Of a DNA stretch of 34,412 nucleotides, positions 1 to 8,690 are shown in pieces. The notes beneath the pieces are model-generated. The model searched no databases. It was not told the DNA's origin and saw only the letters and a program-made list of their open reading frames with translations. The translations under genes and the position numbers were made by a program. The DNA is taken from contig WJMA01000063.1 of assembly GCA_014728175.1 (NCBI GenBank), positions 1-34,412 on the forward strand, written 5' to 3'. Source of the DNA: Candidatus Fermentibacterota bacterium. GTDB taxonomy: Bacteria > Fermentibacterota > Fermentibacteria > Fermentibacterales > JCC-6. Position 1 is the stretch's first letter. Each line of letters begins with the position of its first letter.

Positions 1-2705
1 GCGGGGTAGAGGTCGTCTTCCTGGGTGGGGGGGGAGGTTGGAGTGGCCTGTGCGGGGTGGTGAGTGGGATTGGTATGGGTTCGGGCTCGGTTGAATGCCG
101 GCGGAAACGGGGCTGGGGCCGGAGCACCTTTGCGGTTGCGCGGAGCATATCGGATGCGTTCGTCCTGAGAAAGGCAGGGTATCGGGGCAGACTCATGGTT
201 GCCGTTCTCCCGGGTCATCTCGCTGGAAGGGATCCGGTAGAGGGCGAGAGAACGGCGTTGAGAAACGGCCTGGAACCTGTGGCGGCATGGCCGGTGACGT
301 TTCTGGACGAGGAGGGCCTATCCGTAAACAGGATGCTCCGGTCGGCAAGCCTGGGAACGGTGCGGACGGCCCTGAGGAAAGACCGGCCGCCGGTGGGTAT
401 TCCAGGGATCGATGAATTCTTTAAGACGTTCGAGGGATGCCCCCGCTCGTTGGAAAACAACGCCGATCTTCTTTCCACGGCGGGTTTGGGCGGGTTGCCC
501 TCGGGGCCCATGCCCCCATCCTTCGGTCGGAATGACCGAGCCATGCTGGGGCAGAAGGTCGAGGCTCTGCTCGGCAGCAGGTACGGCTCCAGCTACGTGG
601 CCAGGGCGAGGGCAGAGAAAGAGTTGCGCCAGCTTCGGAAGGCGGGTCTCTGCGGTTACCTGCTTCTTTTCGGCAGTATCGTGGAGCATTGCCGCCGCCG
701 GGGCATAGCCTACGTGGCCCGGGGGTCGGCCGCCGGCAGCATCGTGGCCCATCTCCTGGGCCTGTCCGCCGTTTGCCCCCTAAGGTACGGACTGTCCTTC
801 GAGCGCTTCTACAACTACCTGCGCTCCGAGCCTCCAGACATAGACCTCGACGTAGACAGCAGACACCGCGACGAGGTGGTGGAATGGTTCCTGAAAAAGA
901 CGGAGAGGCGGTCCGCGCTGGTGTCGGAGATGGTTCGCCTGAGGCGGCGGTCGGCCCTGAGAATGGCGGCTAAGGCCTATGGAGCGGGAAGCGAGGAGAT
1001 CGAAGAGATGTCCCGGATGCTCGGGCACGGGCAGGATGGCTTCTGGAAAAGGGCCGATGCGGCGCAGGCCCTGAGAGCGTCCAGGCATCTGGTGGGTCTG
1101 CCCTCGCACCTAGCGCCCCATCCCTGCGGGTTGGTTTGCTGTCCCGGTAGCGCGGCCGACGTAGTGCCTCTGGAACCGGACGAGGGCGGCAGACCCCTGA
1201 GCCAGCTGGACAAGGATGGGGTGAAAAGGTTGGGCCTGATGAAGATGGACATTTTGGGGCAGAGGGGGCTATCGGTCCTCACCATAGCCTCCGGCCGGAG
1301 GAACCGTTCCCCGATGGCCTTGATAAGAGAGCACCATCGGATATCAACTTCTGTCCTTCGCCTTCTGGACTCGGGATGTACGCTGGGCGTGGCAAACGTG
1401 GAATCTCCGGCCATGAGAGGGTTGCTGAGACGGACCCGGGTGAGGTCGATGGAGGACGTAGCCCGGGCCCTGGCCCTGGTTCGCCCCGGGGCGTCGGCGG
1501 GAGGGGGGAGGGAAACGTACCTTCGGCGTATAGCCGGGCGGGAGGCCGTGACGTACCTACTGCCGGCCCTGAGAGAGGTGCTGAGGGAGAATCTGGGGGT
1601 GATGATATACCAGGAGGACGTATCAGCGGTGGCCGGAGCCCTTCTGGGGACCGGACCGGCGGAGTCCGATCTGTTGCGGAGAAAATTGAAGAAGGGTCGG
1701 CTTGCGAAGGAGGAGATAGTCTCCCGGGCCCGCGTTCGCGGGTTCGATCCCCGTGAGTCCGAAAAGGTGTGGCGGCTTTTATCGGGGTACGCCGGGTACG
1801 GCTTCTGCCGGGCCCACGCTTTCAGCTACGCGGCCGTCAGCTGTGCCTCGGCAACGTTGAAGGCGGCCGACCCGGCGCTGTTCATGGCTTCCGTGCTGGC
1901 CGGAGGGGGAGGTTTCTATCCCACCCAGGTTTACCTGGAGGAAGCCAGAAGGATGGGAGTAAGCATAGCTCCCCCCGGGATCAACACCGGTGGCTGGCTC
2001 TCGCGGGAGCTCGATGGCGCGGTCGTGCTGGGATTCAGACACCTGAGGGGCCTGGGAAGAAAGGCGTTCGAGAAACTCGCCAACGGAAGGCCTTACTCCC
2101 ACCCCGCTTGGTTGGTCGCCGCCGGTTGCTCCCGGGTGATAGTGGAAAGAATGGCCGTGGCGGGATGCTTCGAAGAGACGGGAATGACGCCCGGACAGGC
2201 TCTCTGGTCGGCAAGGGGTGGTTGGGGGTCGCTTGCCCGAACCGGGACGGAGGGCCTTCCGCCTTTCGGTGGGTATACGCCGCTGGAAAAGGTCCAGGCG
2301 GAGCTGGAGACGTTCGGGTTGGCCCTAACCTCTTCCCTGATGGAGATTGCTCCCAGGCCTAACCGTACCGTGCCCCTGGCGGAGCTACCCCCGGGGGGCA
2401 GGGCTAGGGTATGGGGAAGGCCGGTGGTAACGCGGAGACTTGAAAACGGAGCCAGTTTCCTTATGCTTGAGGACGACACTGGTATAGTTGATGCATTCCT
2501 ACCGTCTCGTCAGACGAAAAGGTTGAGAGCCATATCGGGTAGGCCGCAGGTTACGCTCGTAATGGAAGGCGAGCTGGACGGACACGGCAGGCTCGTCGTC
2601 CTGTTTCTCGGCGCGGGGCCGCCCATACCGTTCGAGAGCGATCACGGCTCCAGAATGCGCAAGACCCGGGCCTGCGGGCCGGGCCAACATGGAGGCTGCA
2701 GATGA
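1..2705 (+). CDS. DnaE-type DNA polymerase III alpha subunit, 5'-truncated by the window edge (error-prone DnaE2-like)
   Basis: C-family replicative or translesion DNA polymerase. The reading frame is open to the left edge (first full codon at 3). A GTG at 57 is possible, but the sequence after it reads like the end of a PHP domain (GLEPVAAWPVTFLDEEG resembles the family's 'GLPLVATNDVHYL'), so the true start is probably outside. Counting from the GTG, ARGSAAGSIVAHLLG and PPDIDLDVD near residues 222-266 carry two of the catalytic aspartates. LMKMDILGQRGL near 395 supplies the third, GVMIYQEDV near 515 is in the palm/thumb region, and YGFCRAHAFSYA near 580 is a DnaE/DnaE2 landmark. An OB-like domain (VWGRPVVTR...FLMLEDDTG) lies near 785-850. 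The protein ends soon after it, which makes it compact like DnaE2. The stop overlaps the next start (ATGA). A run of eight Gs at 27-34 could hide a sequencing frameshift. I am confident of the polymerase family, less so of the error-prone subtype. Confidence 0.85.
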   Translation, partial: GVEVVFLGGGGGWSGLCGVVSGIGMGSGSVECRRKRGWGRSTFAVARSISDAFVLRKAGYRGRLMVAVLPGHLAGRDPVEGERTALRNGLEPVAAWPVTFLDEEGLSVNRMLRSASLGTVRTALRKDRPPVGIPGIDEFFKTFEGCPRSLENNADLLSTAGLGGLPSGPMPPSFGRNDRAMLGQKVEALLGSRYGSSYVARARAEKELRQLRKAGLCGYLLLFGSIVEHCRRRGIAYVARGSAAGSIVAHLLGLSAVCPLRYGLSFERFYNYLRSEPPDIDLDVDSRHRDEVVEWFLKKTERRSALVSEMVRLRRRSALRMAAKAYGAGSEEIEEMSRMLGHGQDGFWKRADAAQALRASRHLVGLPSHLAPHPCGLVCCPGSAADVVPLEPDEGGRPLSQLDKDGVKRLGLMKMDILGQRGLSVLTIASGRRNRSPMALIREHHRISTSVLRLLDSGCTLGVANVESPAMRGLLRRTRVRSMEDVARALALVRPGASAGGGRETYLRRIAGREAVTYLLPALREVLRENLGVMIYQEDVSAVAGALLGTGPAESDLLRRKLKKGRLAKEEIVSRARVRGFDPRESEKVWRLLSGYAGYGFCRAHAFSYAAVSCASATLKAADPALFMASVLAGGGGFYPTQVYLEEARRMGVSIAPPGINTGGWLSRELDGAVVLGFRHLRGLGRKAFEKLANGRPYSHPAWLVAAGCSRVIVERMAVAGCFEETGMTPGQALWSARGGWGSLARTGTEGLPPFGGYTPLEKVQAELETFGLALTSSLMEIAPRPNRTVPLAELPPGGRARVWGRPVVTRRLENGASFLMLEDDTGIVDAFLPSRQTKRLRAISGRPQVTLVMEGELDGHGRLVVLFLGAGPPIPFESDHGSRMRKTRACGPGQHGGCR

Positions 2706-5080
2706 ATTCCGAACCCTTAATACCTGAAGAACTTAGGTGGACCTGCCCAGAGACGAGGTTCGACTTCGAGAAGACGAGCGACATCGAACCCACGGACAAG
2801 ATAGTGGGCCAGGAAAGAGCCCAGAGGGCGGTAAGACTGGGTCTGGAGATTCCCTCCATCGGCTACAACATGTTCGTGACCGGAGTATCGGGGACCGGCC
2901 GAGAGACAACGGTAAAGAGGATACTCGACGCAATCGATACCACCGCGGAGGATCTCAAGGACATCTGCTACGTCCACAACATGGAAGACTCCAGGCATCC
3001 GCTGGCTCTGGAGTTCAAGGCCGGGGCCGGCAAGCGATTCGTTAGCGACGTCAACGAGTGCATCGAGCTGCTGAAGACTAATATTCCGGCGGTCCTCAAC
3101 AGCGAGAGGATGGCCCTGGAGAAACGGTCTCTGGTATCGGAGTTCGAGCAAATCAAGAAGGAGGTAATGCAGCATCTGGAGGAAGAGGCTAAGAAACATG
3201 GCTTCGGAATAGTTAACGTACCGATCGCGCCCGGTAAATTTAGGCCTGACGTGTTACCAGTGATGGAAGACAAGCCCGTTAGCTTCGACAAGCTCGAGAA
3301 GATGGTCCAGGCCGGAGAGATAACCGAGGAAAAGCTCGAAGAGTACAGGAAAATCCACGAGAGGCTCTTCGGCAAGCTGGCAGAGGCCTACCGCGAGACC
3401 AAGAAGATAGACGTCGACCTCCAGAACAGGCTCAGAGAGCTGCACAGAAGAATAGTCGAACCCACTATCGATGGGATACTGAGCAGGCTGAAGGAAGGCT
3501 ACGACCGGAAGGTGCAGGAGTACGTCGACGCCATGCGGAAGGCCATACTGGAAAACCTGGAGGCCTTCTTAGAGGTGAGCGAAGAGTCCAATCCGTACAC
3601 CATCTTTTCCCCCAACCTCATAGTGAATAACGCCGACCGCGAGACGAAGCCCATAATAATGGAACAGTTTCCCGATCATGTCAGTCTGTTCGGAACCATA
3701 GACCGGGTTATAGTGGACAATCGCGCCTACAGCGATCACACCATGATTCGGGCCGGTTCCATCCTCAAGGCCAACGGCGGATACCTGATACTGGAGGCCC
3801 TGGACGTGGTTCGACAGCCTCTGTTGTGGCAGACACTGATCCAAACCCTGCGCAACCAGACCGTGGTCATGAGACCCCACGATCCCTTGAGCCTCTTGCC
3901 GGTCAAGATACAACCGGAGGCCGTATCCATAAACGTGAAGGTGGTGATGATAGGCTCCTCGTACCTTTACTCGCTCCTGGCCCAACACGATCCGGAGTTC
4001 GGGCTCCTGTTCAGGATAAGGGCCGACTTCGACGACCGTATGCCCATGGACGAAAAAACCCTGAGCGATTTCGCAGATGTGATAGCCAACATCTGTCACA
4101 ACGAGAAGCTGCCCCCGCTGGACCGGGCGGCTATGGCCGCCCTGGCCGAGCAGGCGGTTCGGATAACCGGACGTCGGGACAAGCTCTCCCTGGAGTTCAG
4201 TAGGCTGGCCGATTTCGTCAGGCAGGCCGCTCACTGGGCCAGATCCGAGGACGGGGGGCTCGTCACCGCCGAGAACATCCGGAAGGCCATCGAGGAGAAG
4301 CGATACCGCCTTCAGTTACCGGAGGAGAGGGCCATGGACCTGATCCTGTCCGGCGGGATCATGATAGACACCGAGGGAACCGAGCTGGGTCAGGTGAACG
4401 GTCTGGCGGTCTACAGCACCGTGGATTACAGCTTCGGGATGCCGGTCCGGATCACTGCGCAGGTATCTGCCGGGCGAGAAGGAATCATAGACGTGGAGAG
4501 AGAGGCCGAGCTCTCCGGGGCTATACATACCAAGGGTATACAGATAATCGCCGGCTACCTCCGCGGCCATTACGCGCAAGACTACCCCCTGTCACTGACC
4601 GCGAGTATCTGCTTCGAGCAGAGCTACGGCGGCATCGATGGTGACAGCGCCTCCTCGACCGAGCTGTACGCCCTGCTCAGCGCGCTGTCCGGTCTTCCGG
4701 TAAGACAGGGCCTGGCGGTTACGGGTTCGGTGAACCAGATCGGGGAGTTACAGGCCATAGGGGGAGTCAACGAGAAGATAGAGGGTTTCTTCAAGGTTTG
4801 TTCCAAGCGGGGTCTCACCGGAGAGCAGGGAGTAATGATCCCCGTTGCCAACAAGCATAACCTACAGCTCAGCTTCGAGGTGCTGGACGCAGTCAAGGAA
4901 GGCAAGTTCCACGTTTACTCTATCGCCACCATAGACGAGGGCATAGGTCTTCTAACCGAAAAACCCGCAGGAGATCTTCTGCCCGACGGATCCTACCCCA
5001 CCGATACGGTAAACGGTTTGGTGGATAGAAGGCTCAGGCACATGGCAGAGACCTTGAAGTCCTTCAAGTACAGCGGCTGA
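2702..5080 (+). CDS. Lon-family ATP-dependent serine protease (LonH/YcbZ-like, AAA_32 type)
   Basis: Cytosolic ATP-dependent protease of the Lon superfamily, 792 aa. The N-terminal AAA module has a Walker A-like GVSGTGRETT at residues 61-70, with Arg in place of the usual Lys; I recall this substitution as common in the YcbZ/LonH branch. A helical insertion spans about 140-300. The second half of the ATPase has ANGGYLILEALDVV near 357-370 as the Walker B region. The C-terminal Lon proteolytic domain spans about 545-770, with the catalytic serine in DGDSAS (Ser649) and the lysine in NEKIEGFF (Lys692). The length fits the family. It starts by ATGA overlap with the polymerase stop, so the two are probably co-translated. 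Pairing with a possible error-prone polymerase could link it to stress, but that is inference. Confidence 0.92.
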   Translation: MNSEPLIPEELRWTCPETRFDFEKTSDIEPTDKIVGQERAQRAVRLGLEIPSIGYNMFVTGVSGTGRETTVKRILDAIDTTAEDLKDICYVHNMEDSRHPLALEFKAGAGKRFVSDVNECIELLKTNIPAVLNSERMALEKRSLVSEFEQIKKEVMQHLEEEAKKHGFGIVNVPIAPGKFRPDVLPVMEDKPVSFDKLEKMVQAGEITEEKLEEYRKIHERLFGKLAEAYRETKKIDVDLQNRLRELHRRIVEPTIDGILSRLKEGYDRKVQEYVDAMRKAILENLEAFLEVSEESNPYTIFSPNLIVNNADRETKPIIMEQFPDHVSLFGTIDRVIVDNRAYSDHTMIRAGSILKANGGYLILEALDVVRQPLLWQTLIQTLRNQTVVMRPHDPLSLLPVKIQPEAVSINVKVVMIGSSYLYSLLAQHDPEFGLLFRIRADFDDRMPMDEKTLSDFADVIANICHNEKLPPLDRAAMAALAEQAVRITGRRDKLSLEFSRLADFVRQAAHWARSEDGGLVTAENIRKAIEEKRYRLQLPEERAMDLILSGGIMIDTEGTELGQVNGLAVYSTVDYSFGMPVRITAQVSAGREGIIDVEREAELSGAIHTKGIQIIAGYLRGHYAQDYPLSLTASICFEQSYGGIDGDSASSTELYALLSALSGLPVRQGLAVTGSVNQIGELQAIGGVNEKIEGFFKVCSKRGLTGEQGVMIPVANKHNLQLSFEVLDAVKEGKFHVYSIATIDEGIGLLTEKPAGDLLPDGSYPTDTVNGLVDRRLRHMAETLKSFKYSG

Positions 5081-5096
5081 CTTACCCCGAACTGCG

Positions 5097-6284
5097 ATGG
5101 AAACGTCCGGTCCGAGGGTGTTCACGGCCAGTTGGGGCCAACTGGAGAGCGAAGGCTCCAACGTAGGTGACGAGGCGATCTTCGCAGCTCAGATCCGGCA
5201 GCTGGGAGGGCTGGGAATAAGGCTGGGTGTGTTGTCGGCCGACCCCCGGAGAACCACAGAAAGATACCCGGTAAAACCTTTTCGTACCCGCGGGAGCAGG
5301 CTTCTGGGGATGCTCCGGGGAATCGCCTGGGCCGAGTACGTGATTGTCGGGGGCGGAGAGCTGGTTCAAGACGTCTCCTCGCTCCTGTACACCCCTTTCA
5401 ACCTGCTTCCCCTGAGGATGGCCTGGTGGTTGGGAAAGCCTGCCTTCGCCTGGTCGGTGGGCATAGGAAAACGGGAGGAGCTGGCTTCCTGGTCCCTTCC
5501 CCAGCTCCGAACGTGTCTGGGAAGGTGCAGGGGGGTGACCGTTAGAGACCAGCCGAGCAGGAGTCTTCTGATCTCCCTTGGTCTCAGGGAGGACAGGGTG
5601 GTCAGGGCCTCCGATTCCGCATTCGCCATGGCCGGCGATTACCGTCCAGGGCCGGTCGACTCGGACGTTCTGGGGTTCGCTCCCCGGAACGTGCTGAACC
5701 GACGCGGGAAGCTGCTCCCCCTGGAGCTAAGAAAGAAGCTGGGCATTGAAGACCGGATCGATCCCACCCCGACCAGGAGGTCGTGGGCCCGCCTTCTGGA
5801 CGGACTGGTCGAGTCCCTGGATTGCAGGATCAGGCTGTTCCCCTTCCATACTGGAAGCCTGTCCAACGCCGACGACAGGGAATGCATGGATATAGTTGCG
5901 ATGATGACCCATTCCGACCGAACCGAACTGGTGGAAACCTCCGACCTCGGAAAATTCATCGATCTTATGTCCGGGTGCAGGGTGATGCTGGCCGTACCCC
6001 TGCACGGCTCGATACTGTCAGTGATCTGCGGTGCGTTTCCGGTGGCGGTGCCGTACGCCACCAAGGGCGAGCGGTTCATGAGACAGGTCGGCCTGGGTGA
6101 TTTCGTCCTACCCGCTCCCGGCGGGGAGGGCTGGGTGAAGAGTGCCGGGTCGACCGTGGAATACGCGTGGACGAAGTGCGACCGACTTTGGGAAAGCCTT
6201 CGGACCAAAAGGAGTGAGGAGGCGGATCTTTGCGAGCTGAACCTGCGGCATTTCGCATCCACTTGCCTGCCGGGCAGACGGTAG
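5097..6284 (+). CDS. Polysaccharide pyruvyl transferase family protein (CsaB-like)
   Basis: Predicted enzyme that attaches pyruvate ketals to cell-surface sugars, or a relative with another substrate; 395 aa. Family landmarks are in order: SNVGDEAI near residues 21-28, VGGGELVQD near 84-92, a GIG segment near 122-124, a VRDQPSRSLL..LG block near 149-163, the DSAF motif near 173-176, and PLHGSIL in the C-terminal half with the usual conserved histidine. The ATG at 5097 has no clear Shine-Dalgarno sequence. A GTG at 5118 is the main alternative and would remove only seven residues. It lies 16 nt after the Lon gene on the same strand and may be in its operon. The substrate cannot be read from the sequence. 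Confidence 0.82.
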   Translation: METSGPRVFTASWGQLESEGSNVGDEAIFAAQIRQLGGLGIRLGVLSADPRRTTERYPVKPFRTRGSRLLGMLRGIAWAEYVIVGGGELVQDVSSLLYTPFNLLPLRMAWWLGKPAFAWSVGIGKREELASWSLPQLRTCLGRCRGVTVRDQPSRSLLISLGLREDRVVRASDSAFAMAGDYRPGPVDSDVLGFAPRNVLNRRGKLLPLELRKKLGIEDRIDPTPTRRSWARLLDGLVESLDCRIRLFPFHTGSLSNADDRECMDIVAMMTHSDRTELVETSDLGKFIDLMSGCRVMLAVPLHGSILSVICGAFPVAVPYATKGERFMRQVGLGDFVLPAPGGEGWVKSAGSTVEYAWTKCDRLWESLRTKRSEEADLCELNLRHFASTCLPGRR

Positions 6285-6290
6285 CATAAT
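6263..6290 (+). promoter_or_regulatory. Possible sigma70-type promoter for the exported protein gene at 6344
   Basis: A -35-like TTGCCT (6263-6268) and a -10-like CATAAT (6285-6290) are separated by 16 bp. The -35 box lies inside the 3' end of the upstream pyruvyltransferase gene. A start near 6297 would leave a leader of about 47 nt before the ATG at 6344. It was found by eye only. Confidence 0.35.
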
Positions 6291-6343
6291 TTAAAGACCT
6301 CCGCGCTTCGGGAGACTCGTAGCAAGGGAAAGGAAACGGCAAG

Positions 6344-6859
6344 ATGCGGAGTCTGCTGCTCCTCATGGCTTTGCTCGCTTGGGACTACACCCCCGCACAG
6401 CAGTATCTCGAGCTGCCCACCTTTCAATACTCCACCGAGCACACCTGCACGGCCTGTGAGGGCCGTAACTGGAACGCCCTGGTGGACGTCAGGGGAACAC
6501 TCGATCAGACCACCCATGTCGGTGAGGTAGAGGTAAAGCTCGTGCTGGATGACGAGGTCCTGGATTACTGGCGTCACAGCTTCGAGATGCCTCACAACGG
6601 TCTGCTGAGGCGATACTCGGAGACCGAGCTGGAACGGGCCGTTATGCTGGGTGAGCTCCCGGAATCCGACGATCCCGCCCTGTCGGAGTTCGTGGCGATT
6701 TACCGCAATCCCGCCCGGGTAGTGGGCATGGAGGAGATCGTGGGTGAGGAAGAAAGCGTATCCGAGGACGCCCTCTTCCTGGAGATGTTCGATGTGGTCC
6801 TGGCGGTTGACGTTTACGAGGGCCGGGTTCACGAGGTATCTCTGGAAGCGGTCCGATGA
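6344..6859 (+). CDS. Small exported protein of unknown function
   Basis: I do not recognise a family. The protein has 171 residues. The first 18 or so form a short signal peptide (MRSLLLLMALLAW, then a likely cleavage after PAQ). A CTAC pair (C35, C38) follows, which could bind metal or form a disulfide. The rest is acidic and probably beta-rich: it contains VDVRGTLDQ and VEVKLVLDDEVLDYW, and the tail is rich in Glu and Val. The start follows AAGGAAACGG at a good distance. The next gene starts 28 nt downstream on the same strand, so the two may be co-transcribed. Confidence 0.7.
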   Translation: MRSLLLLMALLAWDYTPAQQYLELPTFQYSTEHTCTACEGRNWNALVDVRGTLDQTTHVGEVEVKLVLDDEVLDYWRHSFEMPHNGLLRRYSETELERAVMLGELPESDDPALSEFVAIYRNPARVVGMEEIVGEEESVSEDALFLEMFDVVLAVDVYEGRVHEVSLEAVR

Positions 6860-6887
6860 GAACCAGATATCGAAGGGAGCCTTGAAG

Positions 6888-7511
6888 ATGTCCAACGGCC
6901 TGGATCACGTGTTCCAGCTGGAGAGCTATCTCTTCCGAAGGAAGATGTTCAAGATTTTCGGAGGGGCTTTTCACGTAAAGGACAGCAGCGGAGAGACGGT
7001 CATGTACTCCACGCAGAAAGCGTTCAAACTGCGTGAGGACATGAGTATATGGGCCAGCGAAAGAAAAGAGAGAGAGCTTCTCAAGATCAGGACGCCCCAG
7101 ATACTGGACTGGGGAGCCACATACTTCGTTACCGACTCCACCACGGGGGAAGAGGTGGGAGCCATCGCCCGCAAGGGTTTGAAATCAGTGGTACGAGACG
7201 AATGGAAGTTCCTATCCGCGGAGCAAGAGGAAATAGGAACCCTGACCGAGAGTGGTTGGGCCCGAGCGATAATAAGCAGGCTTATTAAGCTCGTACCTCA
7301 GAAGTACGTTATCCGATCCTCCGACGGCCGGGAGATAAGCACGGTAAAGCAGCATTTCAACATCTTCATACTCAAGTACACGATGGATATCCACGAACCT
7401 TACCCTCCCATAGATCGAAGGCTGATGATAGCCATGGGTATTCTCCTGTGCGCCATCGAGGGTCGCCAGGGCGAGGGCGGAAGCTATGGCTCCTACGGAG
7501 GCGACATCTAA
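6888..7511 (+). CDS. LURP-one-related / phospholipid scramblase-like (Tubby C-terminal fold) protein
   Basis: The protein has 207 residues. The sequence FGGAFHVKDSSGETVMYS near 21-38 matches the start of the LURP-one/Tubby-like beta barrel (typically 'F.V.D..G..V...'), as does the repeat-like ILDWGATYFVTDSTTGEEVG and the later KYVIRSSDGREI. Bacterial members such as YxjI have no settled function; binding of phosphoinositide-like lipids or membranes has been suggested for the fold. The ATG at 6888 was chosen because AAGGGAG lies 8 nt upstream and the family homology begins just after it. The frame is open upstream to 6744, but that part overlaps the previous gene. The C-terminus ends in a Gly/Ser/Tyr-rich tail. 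The stop is one base before the 146-bp inverted-repeat element. Confidence 0.72.
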   Translation: MSNGLDHVFQLESYLFRRKMFKIFGGAFHVKDSSGETVMYSTQKAFKLREDMSIWASERKERELLKIRTPQILDWGATYFVTDSTTGEEVGAIARKGLKSVVRDEWKFLSAEQEEIGTLTESGWARAIISRLIKLVPQKYVIRSSDGREISTVKQHFNIFILKYTMDIHEPYPPIDRRLMIAMGILLCAIEGRQGEGGSYGSYGGDI

Positions 7512-7512
7512 C

Positions 7513-7658
7513 GGGATGTTTTTCAAAAAACTCAAAAACATACCTTAGGATAGCCCGGGAGGTTTATAAATAAATAGGAACCCTTTGTGTTAAGCCAAGT
7601 TATAAGTTTCTTGTTTTTTTATAAACGTCCAGATCAGGCCTTTTTTGAAAAACGTCCC
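7513..7658. repeat. 146-bp AT-rich element with 18-bp terminal inverted repeats (REP/MITE-like)
   Basis: The left end (7513-7530, GGGATGTTTTTCAAAAAA) and the right end (7641-7658, TTTTTTGAAAAACGTCCC) are reverse complements at 17 of 18 positions. The single mismatch would be a G-U pair in RNA. The inside is much more AT-rich than the surrounding genome and contains no gene. The outer end GGGAYGTT is shared with the inverted repeat at 12339-12449. The element starts directly after the stop of the LURP-like gene and ends just before the promoter of the transposase-like gene. It could be a palindromic element mobilised by a RAYT-type transposase, or a terminator for the upstream gene. A shorter stem, ATGTTTTT/AAAAACAT, lies within its left end (7516-7541). 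Confidence 0.6.
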
Positions 7659-7664
7659 GGAAGG

Positions 7665-7693
7665 TAGACAAATCGCCCGGGCGAGGGTACAAT
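7665..7693 (+). promoter_or_regulatory. Strong sigma70-type promoter placed for leaderless transcription of the RAYT-like gene
   Basis: TAGACA (7665-7670) and TACAAT (7688-7693) are each one base from consensus and 17 bp apart. The predicted transcription start, about 7 nt downstream, coincides with the ATG at 7700. No Shine-Dalgarno sequence lies between them, so the mRNA is probably leaderless. Confidence 0.6.
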
Positions 7694-7699
7694 CCTTAC

Positions 7700-8689
7700 A
7701 TGCGCTCAAGACGCCGCCTCTTTCTGCCCGGAGCCCTGTACTACGTATTTTCCCGCGCGGCAGAGGGCAGAAGAATGGTTCGAACAGAGAAAAACGCCCA
7801 GGACCTCTTGAGGAGAATCGAAGCGGCAACCCGGGCAAGCAGCGTCAAAGTGTATGCCTGGGCCCTTACCGCAAAAGCCCTTCGAATCCTTCTACGAGCG
7901 GGGCGGGAGCCTCTTTCCATATTCGTGCGCAAAATTCTTTCGGGCCACGCCCTGCAAAGGCTGTATAGGCATGGAGAGGAGGGTCCCCTGGTTTCGGGAA
8001 GATACCGTTGCGTGCTGGTAGAGGAGCGGAGCTACTTCCTTCACCTGGTCCGAGACATACATGCGGCAGCGTTCTACGAGGGGGAGGTAAGCAGTCTGGA
8101 TCAGCTGGGGGGTTACGACTGGCATGGGCATCGCAACCTGACGGGAAAGAACCGGTGCGAATGGCAGGATACCTCGTACGTCCTGGGGAAGTTCTCATCC
8201 GACGTGTCCGAGGCCCGGAAGATGTACAGAGAATTCGTTCGAAACGCACCTCCTCCCGAGCGCCGGCCCGGGCTACACCAACCTTCGGCACCACCCTCCG
8301 GAGGAACCCACGATCCGAGGGTGCTGGGGAGCCGGGAGTTCACCATGTCCGTTCTGCGTAACCAAGAGGTAGAACCCAAGGGAACAGTAGGCTTTGCGGC
8401 CCGGAAGGCGGAGATGCTGGAGGAGCTGATGGTAAAGGTGTGCGATGTCACAGGGGTGAGCATGCACGAGATGTTGGGCCGAAGCAAGCGTCGAGCGGTC
8501 TCCAGTGCACGGGCCCTGGTCAGCTATGTTGGTGTTTTCCATCTGGGAATGACTTACAAAGCGGTTTCCGACGTGCTGGGAATCACTCCTTCCGCCGTTT
8601 ACATGGCTTCCGGAAGGGGCAGGGCTATGGTCGCCGCCAACGACGAGTTGAAAAGGCTGGTCTGCATATCTGAGCTCTGTGAGGTCTGA
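7700..8689 (+). CDS. RAYT/IS200-like transposase homologue with lost catalytic residues and a DnaA-IV-like C-terminal domain
   Basis: This 329-aa protein matches REP-associated tyrosine transposases along its N-terminal half: FLPGALYYVFSRA (8-20) for 'YPGALYHVTSRG', REPLS (69-73), SGRYRCVLVEERSYFLHLVR (99-118) and IH (120-121). In active members the HUH motif reads 'MPNHFHLLLR'. Here the aligned stretch is TAKALRILLR (57-66), so both histidines are replaced (A60, R62). The nucleophilic tyrosine of 'RYIHLNP' is D119 here. The C-terminal part (about 235-325) resembles the DnaA domain IV-like helix-turn-helix of longer RAYTs (SARALVSYVGVFHLGMTYKAVSDVLGITPSAVY split over 268-301). It probably binds DNA but cannot cut it. 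The start fits the family N-terminus. Base composition matches its neighbours, which suggests long residence. Confidence 0.82.
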   Translation: MRSRRRLFLPGALYYVFSRAAEGRRMVRTEKNAQDLLRRIEAATRASSVKVYAWALTAKALRILLRAGREPLSIFVRKILSGHALQRLYRHGEEGPLVSGRYRCVLVEERSYFLHLVRDIHAAAFYEGEVSSLDQLGGYDWHGHRNLTGKNRCEWQDTSYVLGKFSSDVSEARKMYREFVRNAPPPERRPGLHQPSAPPSGGTHDPRVLGSREFTMSVLRNQEVEPKGTVGFAARKAEMLEELMVKVCDVTGVSMHEMLGRSKRRAVSSARALVSYVGVFHLGMTYKAVSDVLGITPSAVYMASGRGRAMVAANDELKRLVCISELCEV

Positions 8690-8690
8690 G

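Noticed and set aside
5639-6895. 418-codon open frame on the minus strand
   Set aside because: It crosses the ends of three convincing plus-strand genes and has no domain resemblance.
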